A DNA stretch of 32,839 bases, taken from NCBI GenBank assembly GCA_937921595.1, contig CAKZTD010000134.1:1-32839 (forward strand), read 5' to 3'. The stretch comes from an uncultured Saprospiraceae bacterium (lineage in GTDB: Bacteria > Bacteroidota > Bacteroidia > Chitinophagales > Saprospiraceae). Positions 1 to 9,241 of the stretch are shown here, piece after piece (the stretch's first letter is position 1; each line of letters starts with the position of its first letter). Under the pieces are notes generated by a model, which made no database searches, was not told the DNA's origin, and worked only from the letters and a program-made list of their open reading frames with translations. The translations under genes and the position numbers were made by a program.

Positions 1-760
1 GCTTCAATATTAACTAAAGGGTTAATTGTAGGCTCCGTTAAAATGGTGATTTCAAAAGAGGTTTCATCAAAACAATTACCATTATCTGAATCATCATAGA
101 GGAATAAAGTAATATCGTTGTTGATAAGATCGCCATCATTAAAAACATTTCCAAGTCCTCCAGCTTGATCATAATAGGCCTCATTGCCAGTTAGATTATT
201 ACCAGTAATGGTTTGCAAGGTATATTCATTGCAAGCGGTTACATTTTGAAATGCATCAATTTCTGGTTGTTCACTTATATTTATTTGAAAAAACTCCTCA
301 CTGCTACAATTACTGTTTTCGTCAAAAATATATAAATCGACAGAAGCGTTAATTATATCACCAGGAGCATAGGTATTTCCTGCCCCATTTGCTTGATCAA
401 AATAAGCTTCATTTCCAGTAAGATTGGTCCCTGTAATGATTGGCAAAATATAAGTATCACACTGATTAACATCCGCAAGATCGCTTACTACCGGACCAGC
501 CGAAACTGAAATATTAAACGAAGTTTCATCACCACAAATTCCAGAACCATCATCTACAAAAATGTAAAGCAAAATACTATTGGTAATGAGATCCCCAGGA
601 AGATAAGAATTTCCAAGACCACCAGCTGCATCAAAATAAGCTTCTGTACCTGAAAGGTTAAGTCCTTGAATTACAGGTAGTGTAAATGCATCGCACAAAC
701 TTGTATCATTTGGTGTTTCGAGAATTGGAAAAGCAGAGATATTTAATTCCAAACAATAAG
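1..760 (-). repeat. Tandem coding repeats of 76-78 codons
   Basis: Three consecutive units of the partial surface protein are visible and a fourth begins at the left edge. The conserved DNA core encoding EAYFD recurs at about 635, 401 and 173, giving spacings of 234 and 228 bp. Each unit carries one Cys near its start (CDAF, CDTY, CNEY) and one near its end (ICGDE, NCSSE, NCFDE). Such arrays expand and contract by recombination and usually form stalk-like chains of beta domains. Confidence 0.8.
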
Positions 761-3320
761 TAGAATCACAACCCGTAAAATTATCTAAATAAGTATAACA
801 TACTTCTTTTAGTCCTGGCGTTTCATTAGAAGGATCGAAACAACCAAAACCATTTATAGCAATATCATCACTATTCCAGTCACCTCCTAAAGGTGTACCA
901 TCCAAACAAAAATTATCCAGTTCGCCACATATAAATCCTGGTTCAACAACAAAGGTTTCAGGTGTTGGATTAACTGTGATTCCGATAAAGGCTTCTCCAG
1001 AACATTGAGTCAAAGCATCCGTGACGGTGACCATATAAAAATCAGAAACTTCCGCTTCAATGGTTCCAAGTCCAGAACCATGAACGCCCCAATTGTAAAG
1101 ATAAAAACTACCTGCATCATTGCTTACTGTTGCTGTAATTTCGATTGGATAGTCCGGATCATTTTCACAAATTTCTGTAACATCAGGATCAGTCGAAATC
1201 TCTACTATTGGAGGAGGGCTTACATAAACAACTGTTGAATCTATTGCGGTACAAGAACTGGCATCCGTGACAATCAAATAGTAAGTAGTCGTATCTGTCG
1301 GACAAGCTTCGGGGTTAGCGCCAAATAAACCACCAATCCATTGATAATTATATGGCCCTTGACCTCCTGTAACAACAGTGTTTATAGTGGTGCAGTTACC
1401 TGGACAAACAGGTAATGGCGGAACAATTTCAAGATTCAACTCAGGGTTAACTGTAGCCTGAATTTCTATTGATGGACCATAACAATCTCCTAAGGTATCA
1501 ACGGGATAAACCGTATAAGTTACCGTTACAGGATTGAAAGTATTATTACTTAAGGTCTGAGTAATATCGTTAGGACAATTTGAAAAACAAGAACTTGCAC
1601 CAACATTATTTGGAGTGACCGTCCAGCTATAGATAACATCGGGATCGAGATTAGTACTTAGTGGAAAACTGGTAGTTTCACCATTACAAAAACTTTGACT
1701 TAATTGGGGATTTAAAATTGGAGTTGCACAACAATTCAAACTTAAAGGCAGTGTCCAGTTTTGATCCGTATAACATCCTATCTCTGGATTGGCACCTGTT
1801 TCACCATCGCCATAAGTTCTAAAAGCAATGGTCAAATCATCTTCTTCAGGGATTTCACATTCCGGATATGGATTGGTCGTTAATCTAAAACAAACCTGCC
1901 ACGAATTGCCATTACTATTTAGACAATCATCTGGGGCGACCCCATCTCCCAAAGTACAATTGGGGTCAGTAACATCGTCGCAGCCAGGGTCAGGTCCTTC
2001 ATGCCAAGTATACCACCAACCAGAAGCCATAGGCGTTCCTGGACCATGGTAAGCATCGGGAGGAGCATCACCACTGTAGAATACATTGAAAAGTGGCACC
2101 CAATTCCAATTACCTTGACCAGAATTATTGGTCATAGGAGTGGTGATGTTTGCTGGTTCCTGACTAAATTGGAAAGAGGATAAATCCCATCCTTGACCAA
2201 AGAAAGGAACGACACCATGAAGAAAATTACAATTCGTCGCATCACCAGAGTTGAAGTTTTCAATATTTAAACAAATTTCTACTTCTTCCCCTGGTTGAAA
2301 TGGACCCTCTGGAGGAGAACCATAAGAAGAACTTACCACCTCGATATTACTGGATGTATTACATTCTATAAATTGGTAAGGCTCTACACAAATTTCATAT
2401 TGTCCTGTTGATCCATCAGCATCAGAAACGGCTATTAAATATTGATCAATAGGAAAATCCACAGAATTAAAACTGACCTGAACTTCTCCGTTTGCTCCTG
2501 TATTGCATACTATTTGATCAAGAGTTGGACAGTTTTGAAAAATAGCAACTTGGGGTGAATTCAGCTCATCACTGGTTACCGTAATGTTATAATAATAAGG
2601 AAGAGATCCTCCTGTTGGTGGAACTGGCCAATAATAATACCAGGTGGTTTCATTAGGAAAGTCAAAACAATCATCTCCAGGATTGGAAGGTCCGACTGGA
2701 GCTCCAGTATTACATCCATCGAAACAAACATCTGGGCCAGGAGCAACAAATTCTATCCATTGAGGTGCTGAACAGGTACCGAATGAAGGGCATGGAGCGG
2801 GACCATCTTCCGAAAAACAAATGGTAAAATCCCCTGCATCAAATGTGGTAGTTATCAATTGAATGAAATAAGTCTCACCGGCACTTAAATTATTAACCAC
2901 CAAATCAAAACCAGCCCCAATGACATTGCAAAAATCACCTCCTGGAACTTGGTCCATTGCTCCCATACAATCAGGGGTAAAGGTGAAAACGTTCATGGAG
3001 ACGATTCCTCCTGCAGCAATTGTATTATTAATAAGGTTTATCTCTAGAATGTCCATTCCATTACCTAGCGTAACTTCGTACCATACAGCTATCCCATTGA
3101 CACCAAAACAGCCAGGGTCTGGAGTATCAACGTTGGCATCAGTAGTTGTTCCGCCAACACAAGAGCCGTCTGGAGTAACTATTTCGGCATTACATGGATG
3201 ATCATTTGGCGGTTGAGCAAATGAGTAAAATGATAAGAAAATGGAAAGGAGAAAAAGGAGCGGAATTTTATGTTTTATTCCTTTTTTGTTTATTGTAAGT
3301 TCACAGCTTTGTTTAAACAT
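1..3320 (-). CDS. Large secreted repeat protein, N-terminal 1106 residues (3' end off window)
   Basis: The reading frame is open from an ATG at 3320 to the left edge without a stop, so the gene is cut by the window. The protein starts with a basic stretch and a hydrophobic segment (KIPLLFLLSIFLSFYSFAQP), a signal peptide ending in the AQ-P typical of Bacteroidota. Residues about 36-330 form Cys-containing beta-rich domains; a PKD/HYR-like stretch (GQGPYNYQWIGG) follows near residue 620. The last 250 residues are near-identical units of about 76-78 residues with the core G-x-NL-[ST]-G-x-EAY-[FY]-D-x-A. This is the usual make-up of giant adhesin-like or gliding-associated surface proteins of Saprospiria, which normally end in a T9SS signal; that end is outside the window, so export by T9SS is inferred. 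The specific function is unknown. Confidence 0.85.
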   Translation of the reverse strand, partial: MFKQSCELTINKKGIKHKIPLLFLLSIFLSFYSFAQPPNDHPCNAEIVTPDGSCVGGTTTDANVDTPDPGCFGVNGIAVWYEVTLGNGMDILEINLINNTIAAGGIVSMNVFTFTPDCMGAMDQVPGGDFCNVIGAGFDLVVNNLSAGETYFIQLITTTFDAGDFTICFSEDGPAPCPSFGTCSAPQWIEFVAPGPDVCFDGCNTGAPVGPSNPGDDCFDFPNETTWYYYWPVPPTGGSLPYYYNITVTSDELNSPQVAIFQNCPTLDQIVCNTGANGEVQVSFNSVDFPIDQYLIAVSDADGSTGQYEICVEPYQFIECNTSSNIEVVSSSYGSPPEGPFQPGEEVEICLNIENFNSGDATNCNFLHGVVPFFGQGWDLSSFQFSQEPANITTPMTNNSGQGNWNWVPLFNVFYSGDAPPDAYHGPGTPMASGWWYTWHEGPDPGCDDVTDPNCTLGDGVAPDDCLNSNGNSWQVCFRLTTNPYPECEIPEEDDLTIAFRTYGDGETGANPEIGCYTDQNWTLPLSLNCCATPILNPQLSQSFCNGETTSFPLSTNLDPDVIYSWTVTPNNVGASSCFSNCPNDITQTLSNNTFNPVTVTYTVYPVDTLGDCYGPSIEIQATVNPELNLEIVPPLPVCPGNCTTINTVVTGGQGPYNYQWIGGLFGANPEACPTDTTTYYLIVTDASSCTAIDSTVVYVSPPPIVEISTDPDVTEICENDPDYPIEITATVSNDAGSFYLYNWGVHGSGLGTIEAEVSDFYMVTVTDALTQCSGEAFIGITVNPTPETFVVEPGFICGELDNFCLDGTPLGGDWNSDDIAINGFGCFDPSNETPGLKEVCYTYLDNFTGCDSTYCLELNISAFPILETPNDTSLCDAFTLPVIQGLNLSGTEAYFDAAGGLGNSYLPGDLITNSILLYIFVDDGSGICGDETSFNISVSAGPVVSDLADVNQCDTYILPIITGTNLTGNEAYFDQANGAGNTYAPGDIINASVDLYIFDENSNCSSEEFFQINISEQPEIDAFQNVTACNEYTLQTITGNNLTGNEAYYDQAGGLGNVFNDGDLINNDITLFLYDDSDNGNCFDETSFEITILTEPTINPLVNIE

Positions 3321-3348
3321 TGGATTCTTTTTGATTTTTAGGATTCAT

Positions 3349-3377
3349 ATAATATACCTCTTCCTAGAAGAGCGCAA
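3349..3377 (-). promoter_or_regulatory. Possible promoter of the partial surface-protein gene, with an inverted repeat in the spacer
   Basis: On the minus strand a TTG (3377-3375) is followed 18 bp later by TATATTAT (3356-3349). This partly fits the Bacteroidota promoter pattern TTG-N(17-23)-TAnnTTTG and lies about 30 bp before the ATG at 3320. A perfect 6-bp inverted repeat, CTCTTC-cta-GAAGAG (3358-3372), fills the spacer, where a repressor could bind. The -7 match is incomplete, so this is tentative. Confidence 0.25.
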
Positions 3378-3532
3378 GAAGCTAATGAGATCAAAATAGA
3401 AGTGCACATTGTTTAGATATTATTAAATATAGTCAAATTCAGAGAAAGGAAGGTGAATTTTTAACAAAAAAGATGTGAAATGCTAAGAAGAGTTTTTAGG
3501 GGAATGTTTTGTTTATAAAATGCTTTTTGGTT

Positions 3533-4117
3533 TCAATCAGTATTTTCTAAGTCTAAAATGTACCACTCGACCTCTGCGATATCAATGTTATCTCGTCTTC
3601 CTTTTTTTATCGGTGCATAATGAGTAGAAAGATAATCTAGAATAATCGGTTTTCTATCTCCTAAATCCCAGAGGCCTTGTTTTTCCTGCATCCAAATAAT
3701 CATCTGTTCCCAACCTTCTCGAGTAGCTCGGTTTTGAGTGACTAATTTTGAAGAATGACAAACCGTACAATTTGCACGAACTTCATCAAATCCTGGAGCT
3801 ACCACAAAACCTGTTTGAACATGAATTCCATTTTCTACTCGATCATAATCTTCATCCTTTTCAGTGGATCTATTTGTTGTTACTTTTACTTCCTGTTTTT
3901 CTTTAAAAAGGTTTTTAATATCATCTTCCAATGGAATGTAAAGTAGCGCTGCGAATACAAAAAACAAAATCGTTTTTGCACCAAAGATAAATGTACGCAA
4001 AGTATCTAACCAAGCTTCTTGATATTGATCTTTTTGTTTATCGTTTAATCCTTCAGGTGTCTTCATCAAAACAGATTTTTTTAAAATAGCATTTGTTTCA
4101 TTGTCAATTTTGGTCAC
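3533..4117 (-). CDS. Membrane-anchored monoheme c-type cytochrome, partner of the sulfite-oxidase-like enzyme
   Basis: A 194-aa protein with one hydrophobic segment (about residues 43-62, ILFFVFAALLYIPL) and one heme c motif, C117-T-V-C120-H121, so the C-terminal part should face the periplasm. A Met-rich stretch after the motif (GWEQMIIWMQEKQ) could supply the distal heme ligand. The gene follows the molybdoenzyme gene after 11 bp, so the two probably form an operon in which this protein takes electrons from sulfite (or S-/N-oxide) oxidation and passes them to the respiratory chain, as SorB does for SorA. The start used is GTG at 4117, close to the upstream stop, which suggests translational coupling; an ATG at 4066 (MKTPEGLND) is an alternative. 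The pairing is inferred from context and the heme motif. Confidence 0.8.
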   Translation of the reverse strand: MTKIDNETNAILKKSVLMKTPEGLNDKQKDQYQEAWLDTLRTFIFGAKTILFFVFAALLYIPLEDDIKNLFKEKQEVKVTTNRSTEKDEDYDRVENGIHVQTGFVVAPGFDEVRANCTVCHSSKLVTQNRATREGWEQMIIWMQEKQGLWDLGDRKPIILDYLSTHYAPIKKGRRDNIDIAEVEWYILDLENTD

Positions 4118-4128
4118 TCGCTGACTTG

Positions 4129-5376
4129 TTAGGTTACTTTAATTGCAACCCGATGACAAGCATTATTTAAATAACCTTTCGGATTCCAGCCAGGTAAAAG
4201 CATCGGTTGAGTTTTTCCATTGCTGTCTTTAGCTCTTGCCCAAACTTCATAATAACCGACTTTTGGAAATTTAATTTTTGTAGAAAAACGTTGCCAAGCC
4301 AATCGATTTGCAGGTTTGTTTAATTCGCAAGTTTTCCAAGTACTTCCAAAGTCAATAGAATATTCAACGCTTTGAACTTCTAAGTCACCAGCCCATGCAT
4401 GACCTCGAATTGGTAAAGTTTGATTGAGTTTTATTTGTGCCCCCGTTTTTGGAAAAGTGATTAATGATTTGACCGGCATGCTTTCTATGATGCACATGTC
4501 TTCGTTTTCAACTTTCGAACCTGGTGCAACAGGATTGCAAGGAACACGATATGCTTGACCAGTCATTTTTGTTCCATCATGTACCTTATTTCTAATACTG
4601 ATTCTTTCTAACCATTTTCCAGAACAAGAGGCTGGCCAACCACCAAAAACCAATCGTACCGGATAACCATTGAGCAATGGAATGTCTTGTCCATTCATAG
4701 ACCAAGCAATCAGACTTTCATCTTCCATGGCTTTGGGAATTGGTACCCCTCTGGAAATTGGATCTTTTTTAGGATCGCCACTCAAGTGCATATCTTTTCC
4801 ATAATAAGCAATGTATACCGCATCTGATTTTAGACCAATATCCTGAAGTACATCTTTCAGTCTAACTCCAGTCCATTCTGCACAAGCAACGGCACCGAGT
4901 CCCCATTGATTTCCTTTTGCCGGGGGATTGAATTCCTTGCGACCATTACCTCCGCATTCTAACGTCAATTGATAAGTATAGGTTTTGAATTTTGATTTCA
5001 ATTCATCCAAAGTATAAGTCTTCTTTTGCTTTGCTGATTCTCCATCAAAAGAAATGCTCCATGTTTTAAGATTAATCTCTTTTCGGTTTGGAGGTAGTCC
5101 ATTATTTCTAACAAAAAACAAATCCCCAGGAGTTACATCATCATCAAGTAGGTGAGGAGGTGTTTCTGCATTGATTGGTCGATCATTTAAGATAATCATT
5201 TCCGAATGCTTTCCTGGAAGATTTTGGAAAGCAGGATGATCCTCTAAAGCCACAGGAACCAAGCCGGCAGGAAGATTATTGGCAAATACAATCGAAGTAC
5301 CTAAAGCTAAGCTCATCGAAGCGAGTGTGCTTTTCCGAATAAAATTTCTTCTGTTAAGTAGAGTTTTCTTTTTCAT
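4129..5376 (-). CDS. Tat-exported molybdopterin sulfite-oxidase-family oxidoreductase (SorA/SoxC-like)
   Basis: The protein is 415 aa from the ATG at 5376. The N-terminus NRRNFIRKSTLASMSLAL is a twin-arginine signal, as expected for a periplasmic enzyme that folds with its cofactor in the cytoplasm. The oxidoreductase molybdopterin domain (about residues 70-260) contains the ECGGNGR motif, whose Cys141 would coordinate molybdenum, and WSMNGQDIPLLNGYP, typical of the family. The C-terminal third is the Mo-co dimerisation domain (SVEYSIDFGSTW, GYYEVWARAKDSNG). The family oxidises sulfite to sulfate or related substrates. An in-frame ATG at 5406 would add ten residues before the Tat motif; I prefer 5376 because it gives the usual short basic leader. 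The downstream heme c protein is the likely electron acceptor. Confidence 0.9.
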   Translation of the reverse strand: MKKKTLLNRRNFIRKSTLASMSLALGTSIVFANNLPAGLVPVALEDHPAFQNLPGKHSEMIILNDRPINAETPPHLLDDDVTPGDLFFVRNNGLPPNRKEINLKTWSISFDGESAKQKKTYTLDELKSKFKTYTYQLTLECGGNGRKEFNPPAKGNQWGLGAVACAEWTGVRLKDVLQDIGLKSDAVYIAYYGKDMHLSGDPKKDPISRGVPIPKAMEDESLIAWSMNGQDIPLLNGYPVRLVFGGWPASCSGKWLERISIRNKVHDGTKMTGQAYRVPCNPVAPGSKVENEDMCIIESMPVKSLITFPKTGAQIKLNQTLPIRGHAWAGDLEVQSVEYSIDFGSTWKTCELNKPANRLAWQRFSTKIKFPKVGYYEVWARAKDSNGKTQPMLLPGWNPKGYLNNACHRVAIKVT

Positions 5377-5504
5377 AAAAAATGAATCGCTGTTATTTCT
5401 CCCCAATATACAATTATTCTAAAATGCTATACTCAATATGTGAATCAGGTTTGAAAAGTAATATTATGGATCCTAAGCGTTTAATTTTAAACTCAGTATA
5501 TAAA

Positions 5505-5554
5505 GGTATTCGGGATTCGGTCTTAGGAGAACCGAACACCGAACACCGGATGCC
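5505..5554. repeat. Dispersed palindromic element, copy 1 (GGTATT ... CCGAACACC family)
   Basis: The left arm GGTATTCGGGATTCGGT (5505-5521) pairs with 5538-5554 as 9 bp including two G-U pairs, a 2x2 mismatch and a further 6 bp, leaving a 16-base loop. The right part contains a tandem CCGAACA-CCGAACA-CC. It is followed on the plus strand by ATTTTTTT, like a terminator, but it lies between two divergent genes where no terminator is needed. It shares GGTATT, TTAGGAG and CCGAACACC with the hairpin at 18370-18414. The rest of 5377-5719 holds only the leader regions of the two divergent genes. Confidence 0.6.
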
Positions 5555-5688
5555 ATTTTTTTCGAGCATTAAAACCAGACAATATTTTAAGCCCGGATGA
5601 GTTTCCGAAATGGATCACTTGATCCTCAATCACCAGATCACTATTTGAGCTAAGATTTAAAAAACTAGTAATTCCCATCAAATTCACT

Positions 5689-5696
5689 TATTTTTG
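5689..5696 (+). promoter_or_regulatory. Candidate -7 promoter element (TATTTTTG)
   Basis: TATTTTTG is an exact match to the Bacteroidota -7 consensus TAnnTTTG and lies 23 bp before the ATG at 5720, leaving a short leader. No TTG occurs at the expected -33 position, so this is suggestive only. Confidence 0.35.
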
Positions 5697-5719
5697 TTTG
5701 AAACATTCTAATACGTCCC

Positions 5720-8700
5720 ATGGTCAAACAATGTACATATCTTGTGGTAATTCTGATTACTACTCTTTCCTTTTTTCAATGTCAACAAAAAGACCTTGAA
5801 TCTAAATCATCTTCTGATTTACAAAATTTGAAAGAATTTCCTAATGATTTATCTTCCTTCCAACGAAGTTACCCTTTTGAAAGAGTGAATATTGAAGCTG
5901 TTGAAAAAGGACTTAAAGAGGTTCATCGTTTAAAAAATCAAAGAAATACAAGCCCTGGGTTTGATGCTGCATGGACGAATCGAGGACCTGGGAATACAGG
6001 GGCCAGAGTGAATACGGTTGAAGTGCATCCAAGTGATGAAAATATTATTTATTTAGGTTATTCTACAGGAGGTGTTTGGAAAACGATTGATGGTGGAACT
6101 AATTGGGAACCTATTTTTGATGATCAACCTTTTTTGACAATTAGTGATATTGCGATGGATCCGAATGATTCTCAAACGCTTTATGTTGGAACAGGAGATG
6201 TAAACATTACCGGATATCCTGCTATTGGTGATGGAATTTATAAGTCTACTGATGGAGGTGATTCTTGGACACACATGGGATTGACAGAACAGCGGATTGT
6301 TTCAAAAGTTATTGTCAATCCTTCAAATTCTGATATCGTATATGCGGCCTGTATGGGGTTGCCAATGGCTAGAAACAATGATCGTGGTTTGTATAAATCA
6401 TTGGATGGAGGATTGAATTGGGAGCAAGTTTTATTTGTAAGTGATCAAGCTGGTATAGCTGATATGGTGATGAATCCTGATAATCCGGAAGTGATTTATG
6501 CTGCGAGTTGGGATCGAATAAGAAATAATGAAGAATCCATCGTTTCTGGACCAAATACTAAAATCCATAAAACAATTGATGGGGGAGAAACCTGGACGGA
6601 ATTGACCAATGGACTTCCAAGTGGAAATCAAGGGAGAATTGGTCTTGCAATGGCAGGCACAGATTCTGATATTTTAGTAGCAGTTGTTGTTAGTACCAGC
6701 AGTAATCTTGAAGGCGTTTACAGAACTGAAGATGCTGGCCTGAGTTGGAATGCAATTCCAACCAGTGCTGGAAATGGTTTGGGGGCTGGAGTTCTAGGAG
6801 GTTTTGGTTGGTATTTTGGACAAGTCCGAATTCACCCAACGAATGATCAAAGGATTTATGTTCTTGGTGTTTCTTCTTGGGTTACTAATAACAATGGAAC
6901 GCTTTGGTCAATGGCAACAAATGGGAGTACTACGACTCCTCATGTAGATTATCATGATCTTGTTTTTAATTTTCAAAATGACATTATAGTTGGAAATGAT
7001 GGGGGAGCTTATAAAAGAGAAAGTTCTTCCTTGAATTTTATTGATATTGAAAACATACCTGCAACTCAAGTTTATCGAGTAGCCTATGATCCACATCGGA
7101 CTGATAATTATTATGGAGGTACGCAAGATAATGGTACGCAATCTAACCTTGGCTTGGGAGCAAATGATTGGGATAAATTACTGGGAGGCGATGGTTTTCA
7201 AATGCAGTTCAACCCTGTTGATTCTAACATCGTTTATGCTGAAACACAACGAGGAAATATTTTTAGAAGTACAAATGGACTAAGTGGTTTTATCTCTTCG
7301 ACAAGTGGAATTGGTCCAGATGATCGTCGTCATTGGGACATGCAATATTTTATTAGTCCGCATAATCCAGATCGGTTATATACTGGAACTTACAAAGTTT
7401 ATAAAAGCGAAACGAGCGATGCGCCAATGTGGAATACCATTAGTGACGACTTAACCGATGGAGTTATTTTTGGTGATGGATTTCATACCATCACGACCTT
7501 AGATGAATCTCCAGTCGTAGAAGATTTGTTATATGTTGGAACAACAGATGGGAATGTCTGGCGAACCGAAGATGGAGGAACGTCATGGGATTCATTACAT
7601 GCGAACTTACCTAATCGATATATCACTTCTGTGAAAGCTTCTCCGGAAGCAGCAGATCATGTTTATGTTTGTGTATCTGGTTATCGTTATGATGAGCATG
7701 TTCCTAGATTATACAAGTCAAGTAACAGAGGTGATACTTGGACGAGTATCATTGGTGATTTACCAGATTTAGCGGTGAATGATATTATCATTTTACCAAA
7801 TCAAGACGAGCAGATTTTATTTGTAGCAACAGACGGTGGAATTTTCGCGACTACAAATGGTGGAACGAATTGGGAATTTTTAGGTGTTGATATTCCAGTG
7901 GTACCGACTTATGATTTAGAATGGAACGAAGCCAATAATGAATTAGTAGCTGGTACTTTTGGTCGATCGATTTATTCTTATCCAATCGATTCATTACTTA
8001 ATAATCTTGATCCAACTTTCAGTATTAGTGGCCAAGTTTTTAATGAAATGGGAGAAGGAATAGACTCTGCAATAATTGAGGTGGAAGGCGATATAATGGC
8101 TTCGATAGAAACGGATCCCAATGGTGATTACCAAATTTCTAATATTGCCAATGGTTCGGATTGTGAAATTATACCTTCTAAAAATATAAACATTAGAAAC
8201 GGGTTCAGCACCTTTGACTTAGTTAAAATGCGATCTCATCTTCTATTCATTGATACCTTAGATTCACCTTATAAAATCATCGCAGGAGACTTGACAAACG
8301 ATGGCAACATTTCGACTTTTGATATTGTAATCGGGCGAAAAGTATTATTGTTTATCCAAGACACTTTTATAAATACACCATCTTGGAGATTTATTCCTGA
8401 TGAGTATGAATTTTCAAATCCTTTGCTACCATTTGCTGATGATTTTCCTGAAAGCATTACTTGTACGGATATCCAAAATGGAGCTAATCCAGATTTTGTA
8501 GGTTTAAAAGTTGGAGATGTTACGGGGGATGCAAATCCGCTTATGTTTGGTGAAAATTCGGATGCTAGAAATAATGAAATCTTAGATTGGTATACTGATG
8601 ACCTTTTATTAGAAAAAGGAAAAACGTACCAGATTCCATTTTATCTTTCTCAAGAAGAAGCTCTAATTGGTTTTCAGATGGGTGTTGAATTTAAACAGGC

Positions 8701-9241
8701 AATTGAATTTTTGGGTTTAATTTCTAATGGGAATTATCAACTAGATCAAAGTAACTACGCTTTTGATGAAAAAGAAAATAAGCTAAGAATCAGTTGGGAG
8801 AATCCATATTCTACTGTTTTTGAAAAAGATGATATCGCTATTTATTTGAATATAAAAGCTTTAAGTACAATAAGATTAAGTGAGTTGGTGGAATTAAATT
8901 TTGATGTTTTAAGCTCTGAAGCTTATAATAAAGCACAGATTATATTTGAATCCAAGCTTTCCTTTTTTGAAAAGGATGATACTGAAATTAAGGATTTATT
9001 AATCAGCCCGAACCCGTTTTTCGAAACGACAAGTATTCAGTTTGAAACGGAGATTGATAGCAAAAGCACTTTAGAAGTTTATGATTTAAATGGAAAATTG
9101 ATCTATGTTTCTACTAAACAATCTGCGAAAGGAAAGGATTCATTTGAACTTTCTTCTGATGAAATAAAAAATTCGGGCTTATATATTTTTCAAATAAAAA
9201 CTGGATCCAATAAGTATACAGGTAAAGTTTTAAAGCATTAA
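5720..9241 (+). CDS. Secreted BNR/Asp-box (sortilin-like) protein with dockerin-like and cohesin-like regions and a T9SS sorting domain
   Basis: A 1173-aa protein. The N-terminal hydrophobic segment ends in FFQC (Cys21), resembling a lipoprotein signal although Gln before Cys is unusual. Residues about 75-755 form a beta-propeller with repeated Asp boxes (STDGGDSWTHMG, SLDGGLNWEQV, TIDGGETWTEL, TEDGGTSWDSL, TTNGGTNWEFL). A carboxypeptidase-regulatory-like domain (SISGQVFNEMGEG) follows near 768. A dockerin-like region near 826-940 has duplicated STFDLVKMRSHLLF and STFDIVIGRKVLLF helices and two Gly-Asp-x-x-x-Asp loops. A cohesin-like beta segment covers about 970-1080. The last 80 residues are a T9SS type A domain (SPNPFFETTSIQF). 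It is thus exported by T9SS to the surface or medium; ligand or substrate is unknown, and Asp boxes alone do not show glycosidase activity. Confidence 0.9.
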   Translation: MVKQCTYLVVILITTLSFFQCQQKDLESKSSSDLQNLKEFPNDLSSFQRSYPFERVNIEAVEKGLKEVHRLKNQRNTSPGFDAAWTNRGPGNTGARVNTVEVHPSDENIIYLGYSTGGVWKTIDGGTNWEPIFDDQPFLTISDIAMDPNDSQTLYVGTGDVNITGYPAIGDGIYKSTDGGDSWTHMGLTEQRIVSKVIVNPSNSDIVYAACMGLPMARNNDRGLYKSLDGGLNWEQVLFVSDQAGIADMVMNPDNPEVIYAASWDRIRNNEESIVSGPNTKIHKTIDGGETWTELTNGLPSGNQGRIGLAMAGTDSDILVAVVVSTSSNLEGVYRTEDAGLSWNAIPTSAGNGLGAGVLGGFGWYFGQVRIHPTNDQRIYVLGVSSWVTNNNGTLWSMATNGSTTTPHVDYHDLVFNFQNDIIVGNDGGAYKRESSSLNFIDIENIPATQVYRVAYDPHRTDNYYGGTQDNGTQSNLGLGANDWDKLLGGDGFQMQFNPVDSNIVYAETQRGNIFRSTNGLSGFISSTSGIGPDDRRHWDMQYFISPHNPDRLYTGTYKVYKSETSDAPMWNTISDDLTDGVIFGDGFHTITTLDESPVVEDLLYVGTTDGNVWRTEDGGTSWDSLHANLPNRYITSVKASPEAADHVYVCVSGYRYDEHVPRLYKSSNRGDTWTSIIGDLPDLAVNDIIILPNQDEQILFVATDGGIFATTNGGTNWEFLGVDIPVVPTYDLEWNEANNELVAGTFGRSIYSYPIDSLLNNLDPTFSISGQVFNEMGEGIDSAIIEVEGDIMASIETDPNGDYQISNIANGSDCEIIPSKNINIRNGFSTFDLVKMRSHLLFIDTLDSPYKIIAGDLTNDGNISTFDIVIGRKVLLFIQDTFINTPSWRFIPDEYEFSNPLLPFADDFPESITCTDIQNGANPDFVGLKVGDVTGDANPLMFGENSDARNNEILDWYTDDLLLEKGKTYQIPFYLSQEEALIGFQMGVEFKQAIEFLGLISNGNYQLDQSNYAFDEKENKLRISWENPYSTVFEKDDIAIYLNIKALSTIRLSELVELNFDVLSSEAYNKAQIIFESKLSFFEKDDTEIKDLLISPNPFFETTSIQFETEIDSKSTLEVYDLNGKLIYVSTKQSAKGKDSFELSSDEIKNSGLYIFQIKTGSNKYTGKVLKH

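Noticed and set aside
1005-3201. Several 60-93-aa plus-strand frames over the left 3.2 kb
   Set aside because: They lie antisense to the long open surface-protein frame that begins at 3320 and has a signal peptide and coding repeats.
5382-5600. 72-aa plus-strand frame between the sulfite oxidase and BNR genes
   Set aside because: It overlaps the start of the sulfite oxidase gene and crosses the hairpin repeat; the translation has no recognisable feature.
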